From: Alisma plantago-aquatica
Taxonomy: Eukaryota; Streptophyta; Magnoliopsida; Alismatales; Alismataceae
DNA length: 64,000 nucleotides
Assembly: GCA_963693085.1 (NCBI GenBank)
Contig: OY856413.1
Location: forward strand, 544,382,879-544,446,878
Direction of reading: 5' to 3'
Position numbers and translations under genes: made by a program. The notes under the pieces are model-generated. The model saw only the letters and a program-made list of their open reading frames with translations. It was not told where the DNA came from and made no database searches. Shown piece by piece: positions 1 to 11,850 of this stretch (positions within the stretch are counted from its first letter, which is position 1; every line of letters begins with the position of its first letter).

Positions 1-854
1 AGGATCCATCATGACCATGGGCAATGACTGCTCTCTTCTTCTGACTTATGGGCATTGCCGTAGACTCTGTCCCAACAAGTCAGGGCCTACAGCCACCACC
101 GCCAAGGGCTCCAGGGATCTCGGCGCTCAGTGTCTTTCCTCGCCCTCTGTCTTGGTGCTATCGTGTCACTTGCTCTAGACGGTGGGGAAAGAAGCAACAA
201 TGGGGATGTGGATCTCTCTCTACCATCATCACCCCTACATACGAGTACCATGGAAGTGGAAGCAGATGGTTGGTTGCTCGTTCCCTGCTATCTCGTGACT
301 TTGCATCCCAAATGAGGGGTAGGTGTTTATCTGCCCACTCCAAAGTTATCCTCAACCCACGACCTTTGAGTAGCAGATCATGGAGTCGTCCACGATCATG
401 TAACTACAAGGACTGAGTCCACTATAGTCATATGGCATCCAAGGACCACGAACGATGCCTCAGCTGAGCCGATCATATCTAAGGGTCCTGATAAGTGCTC
501 AACAAAACCTGATCCGTGGCCACTTAAACAAGGCCTCACTGCGCATGCATCTGAGCGGCTGAGTCAACCACAGACTTACTAATATCATAGACTAATTTAA
601 AGAATTGAGAACTATACTCATCAATCATGTACATATGCATAACAATCTTATTCCAAACTACTCAAAAACACATATTGTTCCATCAATTACAATCTTGAAA
701 AGTCCTTCTAGGAACCTCATGACTCAAAGAAACTATAACCATAACTTTGTCACTATTTCAAAAGGGTACTTAGGATCCTAAAAACCCACTCCATCACAAG
801 GAGGGGAAAAGGTAGTACCACCCGAGGCAGGGGTGGTAGATCAACATGTTAACC
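1..854. other. No gene recognised; possible LINE 5' region
   Basis: I find no convincing coding region here. The longest open frames are short, overlap one another on both strands and contain no domain I recognise. The sequence leads into the endonuclease start of the LINE at 855, so part may be its 5' untranslated region, but I cannot place the LINE's 5' end or a target duplication. Confidence 0.4.
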
Positions 855-1883
855 ATGGTAATCCTTGCCTGGAACATGCGTGGTGCTTCCTTGGAATGGA
901 AGTAAGCACGTCTGAGGAAAGTGATTGCTGAGAATGGAGCTATGCTGGTCATTTGTCTTGAGACTCGAATCCATAGAGAGGTCAAAGAGAGAGTGGGAAA
1001 CCTTTTTCCTTCTAGATGGGGATACCTATCCAATTTGGAACAGGTGAAAGGGGGAAGGATTGCTATGGGATGGAACCCTATTGTCTGGGATGTACAGGAG
1101 ATTGGATCTATGGACCAATTGGTTAATGCTAGCTATATTAATCAAGGTGGGTTTCACTTTGTCCTTTCAGTAGTTTATGGCCATAACTCTGAAAATGCAA
1201 GGAGGAGATTATGGGATGTTTTGGCTGAGATCAATCAAGAGGTGCTTCCACAACTTGTGATTGGTGATTTCAACAACATTTGCAAAGCTAGCAAGAAGAA
1301 GGGGGGCAATCCGGTGCTCGATTCAGTCATGGCCAGGTTCAATGAAGCTATTGATGCTACCAACCTGATGGAGATGAACATGACTGGTGGTGAGACTACA
1401 TGGAGTAATAGGCAGGCTAGACGGATAGCTTCTATCCTGGGCAGGGGTTTGGTAAATGACGCTTGGCTTCAAAAGTTTTTAGAGGCTAAAATTGAGCTTG
1501 GCAATCATCCGAACAACGATCATTGTTGGATGAGAATCGATCTCACACAAACCAAAAGGAGGGCCAGACCTTTCCATTTCCTCAACCACTGGCTTCAATG
1601 GTTATCCTGCAAACAAACTCTTAATGATGCTTGGAGGAGTCCGGTAGAGGGTGACCCCATGTTTTGGGTTGCACAAAAGATGAAGAATACCAAATTGGTG
1701 CTCAAGAGATGGTCCAGATCCCATGTTGACCTCCTGAATCTGCTTAAAGATGCTAAAGAAAATTACCACAGTGCTGCTACATTGCCTAGATCCTGTCCGC
1801 TTGATAGCATAGCCATGGCCAATGAGGAAGCTGCCCAAAAACTTCTAGAACAAATGGAGAAAGTGGAGGAGACAATGTATTGA
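855..1883 (+). pseudogene. LINE endonuclease domain (EEP family), interrupted
   Basis: The L1-type endonuclease nicks target DNA to prime reverse transcription. Reading from the ATG at 855 gives an N-terminal WNMRGA motif, typical of the family, then an in-frame TAA at 903; the frame stays the same and is open from 921 to 1883. Visible family motifs are LETR (the metal-binding Glu region), VIGDFN (catalytic Asp/Asn) and NNDHCWMRIDL, the position of the usual C-terminal SDH motif, here altered. The C-terminal third links to the reverse transcriptase (positions 1884-1961 continue in another frame with a WICDGDCNT stretch, the usual W..GD.NT linker). The early stop and later frame change make it a pseudogene. 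Family assignment is secure from motifs; activity is excluded by inference. Confidence 0.85.
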
Positions 1884-1889
1884 CAGAGA

Positions 1890-3266
1890 AGTTAGCTAAA
1901 GTGGATATGTGATGGTGATTGCAACACTAAAACTTAGCATGCTGTTGTCCAAAAAAATGATATGCGTGATGCAGTCCACGCCTTCATCAAGGAGGATGGT
2001 TATGTTGTTAGGGGCACTGATGAGATTGGGGAAGAAGTGGTTGCCTTCTTCTCCAACCTCTACAACCACAACCAAATGCATGCTATGGACTTGCCGCTGC
2101 CTAACCTAAAAGTCACTCAAAACATGAATGACAAGCTCTGCCATCCTGCCTCAGATGACAATATCAAGAGTGCAGCTCACGACATTGGGGCGTCCAAGGC
2201 TCCTGGGCCTGATGGTTTAAACACCAAGTTTTTTCAAAGCTTCTGGCATATTGTGGGTGCTGATGTGTGTGCTGCCGTTCATTAGTTTTTGGCAGGTGGA
2301 GCTATGATCAGAAGCCTAAATCATGCTTTCTTAAAGTTTATTCCTAAGAAGAATCCTATCACTAGCTTAAATGATCTCAGACCCATTTCTTACATCACAG
2401 TGATGTACAAGATCATTGCTAAACTTCTTGCAAAAACACTGAGCAAAATCCTGCCCCACATCATTTCCAAGCATTAGACTGCCTTCATATCGGGGAGACA
2501 AATAAGTGATGGCACGTTTCTAGCGGCTGAATTTCTCATTGGGTTCAATGTGAAGAACTAGGCCAGGAAGGTGTGTGCCAAATTGGACTTATCCAAGGCT
2601 TATGACAATGCCATTTGGGGTGCTATGTGGAGTATCATGGAATCCATGGGTTTTGCTGTTGAATGGATTGATACACTTAAAAGGTGCGTTGAAACCACAT
2701 CCTTCTTGGTGCTTGTAAACGGACTCCCCTATGGGATGCTTAAAGCCACCAATGGTCTAAGGTAAGGGGACCCTCTATCTCCCCTACTTTTCACCATTGT
2801 GATGGAAGGGTTGTCAAACCTTGCTGTGAAAGAGGGGGAAGCGGGCGAGATTATTCTGTTCAAGATTGGAGGGGTCAAGGCACTATCACACTTGATTTTC
2901 GCATATGATGTATTGTTCTTCTTGTCTGGGAAAGTCAAGGTGTTGCGGAGCTTCAGGACAATGATGAAAAGTTTTGGCAAGTTGATCGGGCTGTTCATGA
3001 GCGATCTCAAATCATGCGTCTATTTCTCTAGGTCTTGCAACAACAGGAAAGGCCGACTAAAAAGAACGATACAACTACAGGAGGGCAGCTTCCCCACATG
3101 CTACCTTGGCATACTGCTAATAGGAGGGAGAGGGAAAGGGGCTGATTATGATGCTTGCATCGATGATACTAGGAGGACTGTGGCTAAGTGGACTGGCCTT
3201 AACCTTTCCATGGTGGGCAGAGCCACACTTCTTAGATCTGTCATATCTACCAAGGTCTGGTTCTAG
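1890..3266 (+). pseudogene. LINE reverse transcriptase, multiply interrupted
   Basis: Reverse transcriptase motifs appear in order: KAPGPDG (about 2193-2215), LNDLRPIS (about 2370), TAFISGRQ (about 2480), KLDLSKAYD (about 2580-2607), GDPLSPLLF (about 2768) and FAYDVLFF (about 2899), the place of the catalytic F/Y-A-D-D box. The first catalytic aspartate of that box is replaced by tyrosine. Stops fall at 2283-2285, 2475-2477, 2562-2564 and 2763-2765, three of them where the family usually has Gln or Arg, so they look like C-to-T changes. Frames are otherwise shared over long stretches. The domain is certain; this copy is dead. Confidence 0.85.
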
Positions 3267-3299
3267 TGAAACCAAGCTAAATTACCAACCTTTGTCGTC

Positions 3300-4186
3300 G
3301 ACAAAATCAGATCGATAATGGGTGGTTTTTTGTGGGTGGGCAGGGCACATGCTGTTGCTTGGGGGACGATTGCTAGTCCGTTTGCGAAAGGAGGGCTAAA
3401 TATTGTTGAACCCAATGACACAGCTGCTGCTGCTACTAGAAGGAGGGTGGATAAGTTCTTACGCCAACCCCTTTCTACTTGGACACAATGGATGATATGC
3501 AGATATGGTGGGGAGATCATATATCATATTCCAAAGAACAAATGCTCCAAATCCTAGCGCCACATGGTGGAGATGTGGCTGGAGATTGCTGCTGATTACA
3601 ATTTACACAATGGCTCTTGGAACCTACTGAATGAAAGACGACCTCCTTGGTGGATTTCCTTCAACTCCCTGCAGGTCCCTTGACATCAGTACTTTGGTGC
3701 AAGACGCACGTACCAAAATGGAGCTTTTGTGTGTACATGGGACTAATGAGGAAGCTCCCAACCATGGACAGAATGCTGCAATGGGGATTGGCTGTCAACC
3801 CAACATGCTTACTTTGCAATGAAGCGGATGAATCACACAATCACATTTTCTTCAGCTGCAAATTTAGCTATTACATCTGGTGTCGTACCAGCCTTAAACT
3901 TGGTTGGGGGAGCACACCTCCGAATGAGCTTTTTGAGTCTATTCTTTGGATGAAGAGAAACCTTTGTAAGTGTAGGATGGATCTTTTTGCTAGTGCATGC
4001 TTCAATCTGATATGCTTTTCTATTTGGATGGAAAGGAACAACAAACGGCATGGGAAGGGGAAGAAAGACTCTCATGTTCTGTTTAATGACATTATAACTA
4101 TGATTTTGCGGGTTGCCAAAGCAAAACCCAAAATGATAGCACTTGTAGAGCCCTCCATTCTAAGGAGGTGGGATTTTGTAGTGTAG
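3300..4186 (+). pseudogene. LINE C-terminal zf-RVT region
   Basis: The first part (3318-3557) shows FLWVGRAHAVAW and PFAKGGLNI, the linker seen after the reverse transcriptase in plant LINEs. After a frame change, 3647-4186 encodes a 179-residue stretch with CLLCNEADESHNHIFFSC, the zinc-binding zf-RVT motif (C..C...E...H.F..C), followed by the usual hydrophobic tail with an IWMERNN motif. Only a short A-rich run follows. The zf-RVT call is secure from spacing of Cys and His; the region is separated from the reverse transcriptase by stops and frame changes. Confidence 0.8.
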
Positions 4187-4262
4187 CCCTTGTGTACAGA
4201 TATGGGATTTTGTATACCCCATACGTTTTGTTTCAGTAATACTATTTACCAAGCTAAAAAAA

Positions 4263-5913
4263 GTCCTATTATCTTCACATTGTTACCAAAAGTGTTTTCT
4301 TATATTACTATGCATGAATTTACATATTTTAATTATTTAACATATGAAGTATGTTAGTTCAAGTTATTTACATAATGGTAAATTATTCATATTTATTGAT
4401 ATAAAACCCCAAGTATTATTCTAAATCATGTATTAAGAAAATTATACTCCTTATTAGATATATTTTAACCATTATGTGCATATTAGTTATCAAAAGAAAC
4501 ATATGTGACATGTTAAATTAATTTACTTATATTTTAGCACATAATTAAGTTTTTATGCTAATATGAGATGTTGATTGTACAACTTTATGCCACTTAATAT
4601 CTTATATGCATTAATGATATTACTAAGATATAACTTTATCCTTGTTTGGTCAAATCTATGGAACCAAGCTTACTAACTTCTTAAATATGGAATAGGATAT
4701 GATCTTAAGTTTAGGTATGTGACAAATACCTTGAATGAGTAGATTGATAATGCTAAAATAAAACTTGAAAATGGAATAACATATATTCATTAAACCAGAA
4801 ATGTTAACTCTAATGTTGAATAGTTGATATTTTAAGCAAGGATTATGTTTTTGTCAATGGTAGAATGTCAACACACTTATTTGCAACAAACTTTCATTTG
4901 TTGGATATTTCTAACTCCATTAGTAGAATTCTCAACTTAGACTTGTAAGAAAAAATAGATTCGAATTATAGTGAAGTTAGAATGTTATACATGCGTTGTT
5001 TCAATAAAATAAATTTATTCATGTTAGATTCAACTTGCCATTGAAAATCTAGATCGATATAGAATTTGGTCTACAGAAGAATAAAAGATACATTTAGTGT
5101 GCAGAGACTTTTAGGGTTACCCACAATGGGAAAGTAACTGAGATCTATCACTAAAAAACTTCACATAACAAAAGAATTTTATCTTACAAAAAAGATCATT
5201 TAAACGCTATTCACTAAGGTGTAAGACATCTATTCATGATTATATGTAAAATTAGTCTCTAAACTTATACTACCCTTTTTCATATAATATTGTTGTTTAG
5301 ATCACTATATATACATAGGTGCAATTTGTTTATAATTATTAAATGGTATTTTAAAATAATAAACAAAAACATGAAGTGTAGAAAAACCATAAAATATGAT
5401 AAACACTTTTGAGAAAAGTGAAACAACTGTGACCATCTAAGTTCAACAATACTAGATGAATTTCTTTTGTCAAAATCTATTAGTCACTGTTCACATCTAT
5501 GCAAATGCTATAATCATTGATACATGTCCTATAATTTCCCTTACCTAAAAGTTAAATCAATAGAGAGTGAGATACTAGCTCATCAAGTGGGGATCTCTTC
5601 ATCCAGTATAGACACACCTTCTATTTCAAGATTCACAAAGATTACAAATTGGATATGAACAACAATATAATTTCATTATGATAAACAACTTAAAACAAAA
5701 TAGATGAGTATGTCATAACCATTTACAAAGAAGCAATGTAAGGTATTCTACTAAATATAATGTTCTAATTTTTTATTTACATTTTGGTATTATGATTAGT
5801 TATGAATAAATGATATGAATTGAGGCCATTGTATGCCCTTAAAATGTGTCTGAAAGAGAAAAATATTGATGTAAGAATGACTCTGATAGGTTGTCCATTA
5901 TACAAGGTTCAGA
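4263..5913. other. AT-rich stretch without genes
   Basis: About 1.65 kb of AT-rich sequence with no open frame of interest and no repeat boundary that I can define. It abuts the GTAAA target duplication of element A at 5914-5918, so it belongs to the DNA that element A inserted into. Confidence 0.5.
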
Positions 5914-6911
5914 GTAAATGTGACGCCTCACACCAAAAACCACGAGATAACTCAAAACTAACCATGGAAACAAACTTAAACAAATAGATCACTGAAAAAC
6001 ACGGGAAATTAAAACCATTTTCATTAAAATCAAGAACATCAAAAACCTTTACATATGAGTCCTTTCATGTCACAAGATACTTACCATGTATGCCATCAAC
6101 ATGTTACATAAGATCTGTACCAAACATATATATACATATCCACTGTATCCATACATGAAAGGGATGTACAAGTCAAATCATATGTCAAAACATGCCTACA
6201 AAACAGACCGAAAAACCATCCCAAGGATTTGAGTGTATAGGGACGACTCTAGGACTCTAACAACAAAAGGGCTACCAACAACACTTCCAACCTTGTCAGA
6301 TACTATCATTCTTGCTGTTTCTCAACCTCTACTATACGATCTCTACCTCCTCATGCACATCCACCTAAAAAGATGTGGGAAACCCACGTGGCGAGATTTC
6401 AAATCTTAGTGGGAGATATAACTCTCCACCAACACTATTATTAGCACATGTAAGATAATTAAAGAATAGCAGTAAGGCTACAACCATGATATGTAGGTAA
6501 TCATTACTAACAGAATAAGAAATTGCCATTAGGTTATGAAACATCTTATCACCATAAAAGGAATATGAAGAACATGTACATTCAGTACTAGCAATATTGT
6601 ACAAAGAAAGCAAGGACTCATCTAATATTTTCATATTTGAAACTACGCAAGTATGCTACATGGCAAATTACATGTTTTATGATGCCCCAAGGATTTGAGT
6701 CATACCACCCAAATCCAACCGACCATTTCTAAGTCAAAATCGATGCCATACAAGGTCCATGGAAGAGCCAGAATCCACAACCTCACCCCCTCGATTAGTA
6801 GGAGTGAACCTATAGTGACATAAATATTCAAACTGCTACCAGCAACATATAGTCCAGCTATTAAAATCTAGCCCACCTTGGTATGGATCATGGCACTAGA
6901 GAAACTAATCT

Positions 6912-7050
6912 ATGGCCCACAACCGCACTCCTACCAGGGTATGGCTCACAACCAATCATGTATCACATGTCTCTAAGCTATGGCCCGAAGCCGCACTCCT
7001 GTCAAGGTATGGCCCATAGCCAATCCTGTATCACATATCATTGGGAGACT
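6912..7050 (-). repeat. Two-copy ~68-bp tandem repeat in the A LTR
   Basis: Two successive units begin with TATGGCCC and end with TGTATCACAT; the same pair is seen at about 30653-30780 in the other LTR. Related sequence occurs in B2 near 54490-54650, which supports common descent of the A and B LTRs. Confidence 0.65.
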
Positions 7051-7698
7051 AGCTCAAGCATGCCTGTCTCATATATCCTAGACGTAAGGGGATATTTGTC
7101 CTCACCCCCACATATTCAAAAATATGCGCTCGGAGTTAAACTCATTTCACCGTTCAACAAGTGCTGACACTGAATGGATCTATGGCATACGGAAAAGCTT
7201 ATATGATGAAGTTCAACTTGATTAGTTAGGTCATTTAAGTGTCTTTTAGCATCAATCAAGTTACAATGTATAAAATCATAATAAATTCTACAAAGATAAG
7301 CGCATATTACTTTTACCATAGATAAAACATATAGGATGTGAACTTGTCACACTATTACCACATGATGCCTATATTATTTCCATTCACAACATCATCAACA
7401 AAGTCACATGATAAGGGATACCAATCCCTCATTCTATCAGTAGGAAACATCCTTTCATGTCAGAACAAGAACCATTGTTAGGTCATAAGGCCCAATCACC
7501 ATATTCCTATATAACCTGCATAATCAGCATGCCTCACAAGGGCATATTCAATCCTATCTCACATCATAACCATCATGGTAGACACTAGCTATGATAATCA
7601 ATTCCACAAAATCTACATAATTAGAAGATCATAGTCAAGAGAGATAAGAACATAACATTAGAACCATCCATGGTAAGGATATAAGAAAGACTATTCAC

Positions 7699-7717
7699 TT
7701 TTAGGGTTTAGGGTTTC
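7699..7717. repeat. Telomere-type motif in the A LTR
   Basis: A run of a little over two TTTAGGG units, the plant telomeric heptamer, present at the matching place in the other LTR (about 31437-31455). Too short to be an interstitial telomere array; it resembles a telobox, a motif bound by plant TRB proteins. Confidence 0.6.
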
Positions 7718-8724
7718 CACTTTTTGCCGATTAGGGTCATGATCGCAACACACCTAGGGTGCCAAGTTCATGACACACCACAACATGACCACAAGATCTC
7801 GACACCAAGACCATCCCAAGAAGCCTATGTAACATCCCTGACCTGGGTCATGAGTTAACCCTAGATGTTTTTCCTAATAAGGTTGATTAGATTCTTAATA
7901 TTATCTTGTGAAAAGTAATTAGGGCTCATGAGGAACCTATGTTTCAATTTTGGTCCTGTTTGGACAATGTTGAAGCAATGTTTGCTTATTTTGGACTAAA
8001 GTGCAAATTACCCAAGTTGAGGGGTTAAATTGAAAATGTTGCATGATAAGATGTTCCTCTGATGTTGAGACATCATAAGAATGAATTTGATGAAGTGGTA
8101 AGGTTTCTAAAAGCCTGTACACCAAGATAGAGCTTGATTGACAATGTTGTGCATTAAAACCTAGTTTTGGTATAAAGTGCAATTTACCCAAAACCTAGGG
8201 TTCAATATGCAAATTACCACTTCAATAAGGTCCCTAATAATATTTGGCATCATGTAGCGCAAAGAAAATGAGAAGGGCACCTCATTTGAATTATCTTGGA
8301 GGAGAGAGAATCTTGATATTAAAATAATCAAGATTTAAGCCTAATTGAAACCCTAATTCAAATTAATGCAAAAATAAATAAAATAATTGAAGGGTCCTTC
8401 AACCAAAATTAATTTGGTTGGATTATGATGTGTGTGTGGACGTCCTTGAGCTTGCAAGGATCAAAAATATCCTAAGGAGGTGAAATTCCACTCACCTTAT
8501 TATAAGGAAAAGAATTCCCACTCAAAAAGATATATTATTATTATAATGGATTAAGGTGCTTAATTTATTTTCCATTAATTCTTGGATAATGAAGATATTT
8601 TACGAAAGTTTGAAGGTGGTTTCGTGATCAAGTAATGGAGGAGGATTAGGGGGAAATTAGTATGGAATTTATTTAAGGAAAATGATTTCATTTTCTCTTT
8701 CATTAAAGACCCATATACATATTC

Positions 8725-8736
8725 TTTATATATACC
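8725..8736 (+). promoter_or_regulatory. TATA-box candidate in B1
   Basis: TTTATATATACC lies about 900 bp inside the unit in an AT-rich segment, a suitable place for the LTR promoter. If used, the palindrome array at 9261-10360 and the hairpins further on would be part of the transcript leader. Inference from sequence only. Confidence 0.4.
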
Positions 8737-9260
8737 TTATTTCAATAACACATAAGGAACGTTTCCCTTAGTATTTTCCTTATTCCTTTTGCTTTGGACG
8801 ACCAAGGGGAAGCTCAGGAGTAGGAGAAGGACGAACACCACCTGTAGGTAAGGTTTCATCATCTTCTACCTTGGATTCATGGTGAAAACCCTAAATCAAT
8901 GATTGATTCTAGGTTTTCTTCACTCGATTTCCATTTCTAGCCATCCATTTCATCCTAAAGCTCAAGAACGAACCTTGGATAGATTCTGGAGCTTCATCCA
9001 CCATTAAAGCCACGGAGCTTGGAGCTTGGTGATCAGATTTGAGGCGGGTTTTATAACTCAAACTCTCAAACATTGCTATTGCATCAATCTTCTATGCTTT
9101 GTTGATTGATTTCTTCAATTTGATAAACTTTTGCTTCTTTGCTGCAAATTCCATCAAGAACGGTTGCTGTTCTTGGGTGCACGAAGGAAGATGATGATGA
9201 CATCATCATAAGCAAGCACCTCACCAAATATCTTGGGAGCAAATGATCTCATTGGTTGGG

Positions 9261-10360
9261 ACCAAACGGTTTCACCAAAACCGTTTGGTGACCAAACGGT
9301 TTGCAAACCGTTTGGTGGAAAACGGTTTCAAAACTGTAAGAAAGAGTTGACCAAGCGTGGACCGTTTGGAAATCTCGTTCCTAATTATGTAGGATAATGA
9401 CCCTCCAAATTTGAGGGGTTAAATCCAAAGGAATCATAGGGTGAAGGCCAATCAATTAGGCAAATCGAACTGAATTAAGTGCTGATTTTCAACCTGATTA
9501 ACTTGAACTTTTTGGGCAAACGGTTTCAAGACCGTTTGAGTGCATTGACCAAGCGTTGAAAGTTTGGGATTATTGATCCCTATTATGTTGGCTAATGACT
9601 CACCAAATGTTATGGGTTAACTCCCAAGAAATCGTGAGTTGAAGCCTAATCAATTAGGCAAACCCTAATTGAAAACAGTGCTGAAATTCCAATGAGTTAA
9701 GTTGAGATTTTGGGTTGATTAGCCCAAACGGTCTCAAGACCGTTTGGGGATCACCCAAAGACCGTTTGGAGGTCTGGGTTCAAGTATAGTGGACCAATTG
9801 AAGGTCCAAAGGTACTAATCATATTGCAAGGTAGTGCTGATTTGTTGATCAACTTGATAGACCAATCCATGATGATTTTTTCACTAAAGTCCAAAGGTTG
9901 GATGGGCCAAACGGTCTCAAGACCGTTTGGTGGTCACCCAAGACCGTTTGGAGGTCTAGGGTTGGGTATAGTTCAGTGGTTGAAGGTCTAAAGATATCAA
10001 GTTGATCTGCAATAAATTGCTGATTTGGTGAGCACTTCAATGAACCAAACCCTAATTAGATTGCTTGGTTTTGAGTGATATGATGGGCAAACGGTCTCAA
10101 GACCGTTTGGAGGTCATCCAAACGACCTCAAGACCGTTTGGTGGTCACCCAAGACCGTTTGGAGGTCTAGGGTTGAGTATGGTTAGGTGTTTGAAGGTCT
10201 AAAGGTACCAAGCTGTTATACAATGCAATGCTGATTTGGTGATCAATCCAATGATCCAAACCTTAATTAGATGGCTTGGATTTGAGTGATATGATGGGAA
10301 AATGGTCTCAAGACCGTTTGGAGGTCATCCAAACGACCTCAAGACCGTTTGGGGTCAGGT
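9261..10360. repeat. Array of palindromes CCAAACGGTCT/AGACCGTTTGG in B1
   Basis: At least eight inverted repeats built from CCAAACGGT and ACCGTTTGG. The pair at 9291-9316 is a perfect 26-bp palindrome (half-site ACCAAACGGTTTG). Others lie at 9261-9289, 9517-9538, 9723-9748, 9907-9930, 10088-10110, 10118-10141 and about 10300-10350, with single half-sites between them. From about 9500 to 10460 the array sits in a roughly 180-210-bp tandem repeat. The B2 copy keeps only decayed versions near 56690-56790. Confidence 0.85.
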
Positions 10361-10959
10361 CATACTCAATTTGGATGATGGTTCCATGGTTTCAAAGTAA
10401 CCAGTCTTACATTGATTAGTAATGAAGGATCATCGATTCCAAACTCTAATTCAATTAAATCAAACCCTAATTGATGACCAATTGATGGTTAATTGAGAGT
10501 CAAATCAGTTGAAGGTTGACCTATTCAACTCAATTGGAGTATGAGTATAGGTCCAATTGATGATTGTTTCCATGGATTCAATGATTGAAGGAATCAACCT
10601 TGGAAACCCTAATTTAATTGGATACCTTAGGTAATGGAGGTTCAATGTGATAGAATCTTTGAGAATTAAGATGATGAATGATGATGAATGTTCTATTGAT
10701 CCAATGATATTTGGTAATGATAATCCATGAAAATGATAATCCATGAAGGTACAATGGTTGAAACCCTAATATTACCTAAGTGATTAGTGTCAATTAAGGA
10801 ATGAATTCCTATATACTTATATGATCAATGACTTGGTACACTATGTAATCATAGTTGTATGCATTTGATTGAAGGGTTGATGTGACCTAATCAAATTGAA
10901 AGGATGAAAGAATAGATTTCTCATAAGAATATGATTCATGTGGTTATCTGCTCTAGCAC

Positions 10960-11035
10960 GACTGTGCAAGGTAGCATGGCCGTGGTGTCTTCCCTCTGCA
11001 CGGCCGTTTTAGGCTACACGACCGTGGTACTCTAT
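10960..11035. repeat. Cluster of CACGGCCGT-type inverted motifs in B1
   Basis: Four related sites follow within 75 bp: CACGACTGTG, ATGGCCGTGG, GCACGGCCGT and ACACGACCGTGG. They are partly self-complementary and GC-rich in an AT-rich setting, different from the CCAAACGGT array upstream. Confidence 0.6.
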
Positions 11036-11439
11036 ATTTGACTTGAAGTTGATATACTTTGATGAGTATAAGCTAATATACATTGTTTAAAGGGATGAAC
11101 CACTCTAATGGGTATGAGGTAATCATACCATAATAAGAAAGAGAAGTGGACTTATACCTTGAATTGATGATCTTTAAGGATATATGATGAGGATAGTAAT
11201 CATGAGCATATACTTATGATATCTTTAGTTGTTCCTAGCAATGTGGAGCAATAAATTAGGGTCGATCTAACTACATGAGCATAAAACCCTAATTGATGTC
11301 AGTTAGGAAACCCTAACCCTAATTTTAGGTAAAGGGAGTGAAAAGCCCTAATGAGTAATAAACCATAACCCTGATAAAGGAATTGTGGTGTTACTAAGGT
11401 ATCACATGATGTGGTCAATGACTTGTATGGTTGTTATCA

Positions 11440-11850
11440 TGTCCATTAATCATGTAGACATCATGAGATGAAAAGCATAGCTAGACCTGAGCTATGACAT
11501 TCATATAACAAATATGTTGAATGGCCTTATGTGCCTAATGTTGTTGTTGCTTAGCAAAAGTAACAAAAGGTATAGGGACCTTATGAGTTCCATGAATAAG
11601 TTGTTGTTACCCAGTGAAAGGTGACAAAATATTTAATAGGCTTTAAAAGCCATGTGAGATACTTGTGTAACAAGTATCATGCTTACCTCGGTCTAAGGAC
11701 ATGAAGGTAATAGTTACCTAGCAAGTGGTAACAATGACAATGATGAATTGAGGGTATGAATACCCAGATTCGATAAGCATGATAATGATGTGGTTGAGGG
11801 ATGAGAAATCCCAGTATTATAATGAGGGACTGAGATCCCAATGTCTCATA
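11440..11850 (+). repeat. String of short stem-loops in B1
   Basis: Consecutive short inverted repeats with different stems: CATAGCT/AGCTATG (about 11476-11496), ATACTTG/CAAGTAT (about 11659-11677), GTTACC/GGTAAC (about 11714-11733), GGGTAT/ATACCC (about 11752-11766), then GGGA/TCCC pairs. Similar strings occur in B2 (54989-55270), in the D LTRs (37215-37390 and 50676-50777) and, simplified, in G. Confidence 0.6.

Larger units (their letters stand above)
855..4262 (+). mobile_element. Degenerate L1-clade LINE (non-LTR retrotransposon)
   Basis: The order of parts on the plus strand is apurinic-type endonuclease (855-1883), reverse transcriptase (about 1890-3266) and C-terminal zf-RVT zinc-binding region (about 3300-4186), followed by a short A-rich end (TAAAAAAAG near 4256). 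This is the layout of plant L1-type LINE ORF2. No RNase H is visible. Several in-frame stops and frame changes interrupt it, so this copy cannot be active. I could not find an unambiguous target-site duplication; the 5' edge is approximate. Confidence 0.85.
5919..7827 (-). repeat. Element A 3' LTR, distal part
   Basis: Homologous over its whole length to 29658-31473 of the 5' LTR, including the terminal blocks with ACTAACC-rich sequence, the GAGATTTCAAATCT inverted repeat (about 6390-6410), the roughly 68-bp tandem repeat of 6912-7050 and the TTTAGGG-type run at about 7699-7717. At about 7737 it jumps relative to the other LTR: about 1.76 kb (31474-33235 of the 5' LTR) is missing. The copy is then interrupted by B1 at 7828. 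Confidence 0.88.

Noticed and set aside
48..416. 122-codon frame near the window start
   Set aside because: Overlapped by frames on both strands, no domain, low-complexity Pro/Arg/Ser composition; not supported as a gene.
698..4275. Possible LINE target duplication (GTCCTTCTA near 700 and GTCCTATTA near 4263)
   Set aside because: The match is short and imperfect and the left position does not sit at a clear LINE start.
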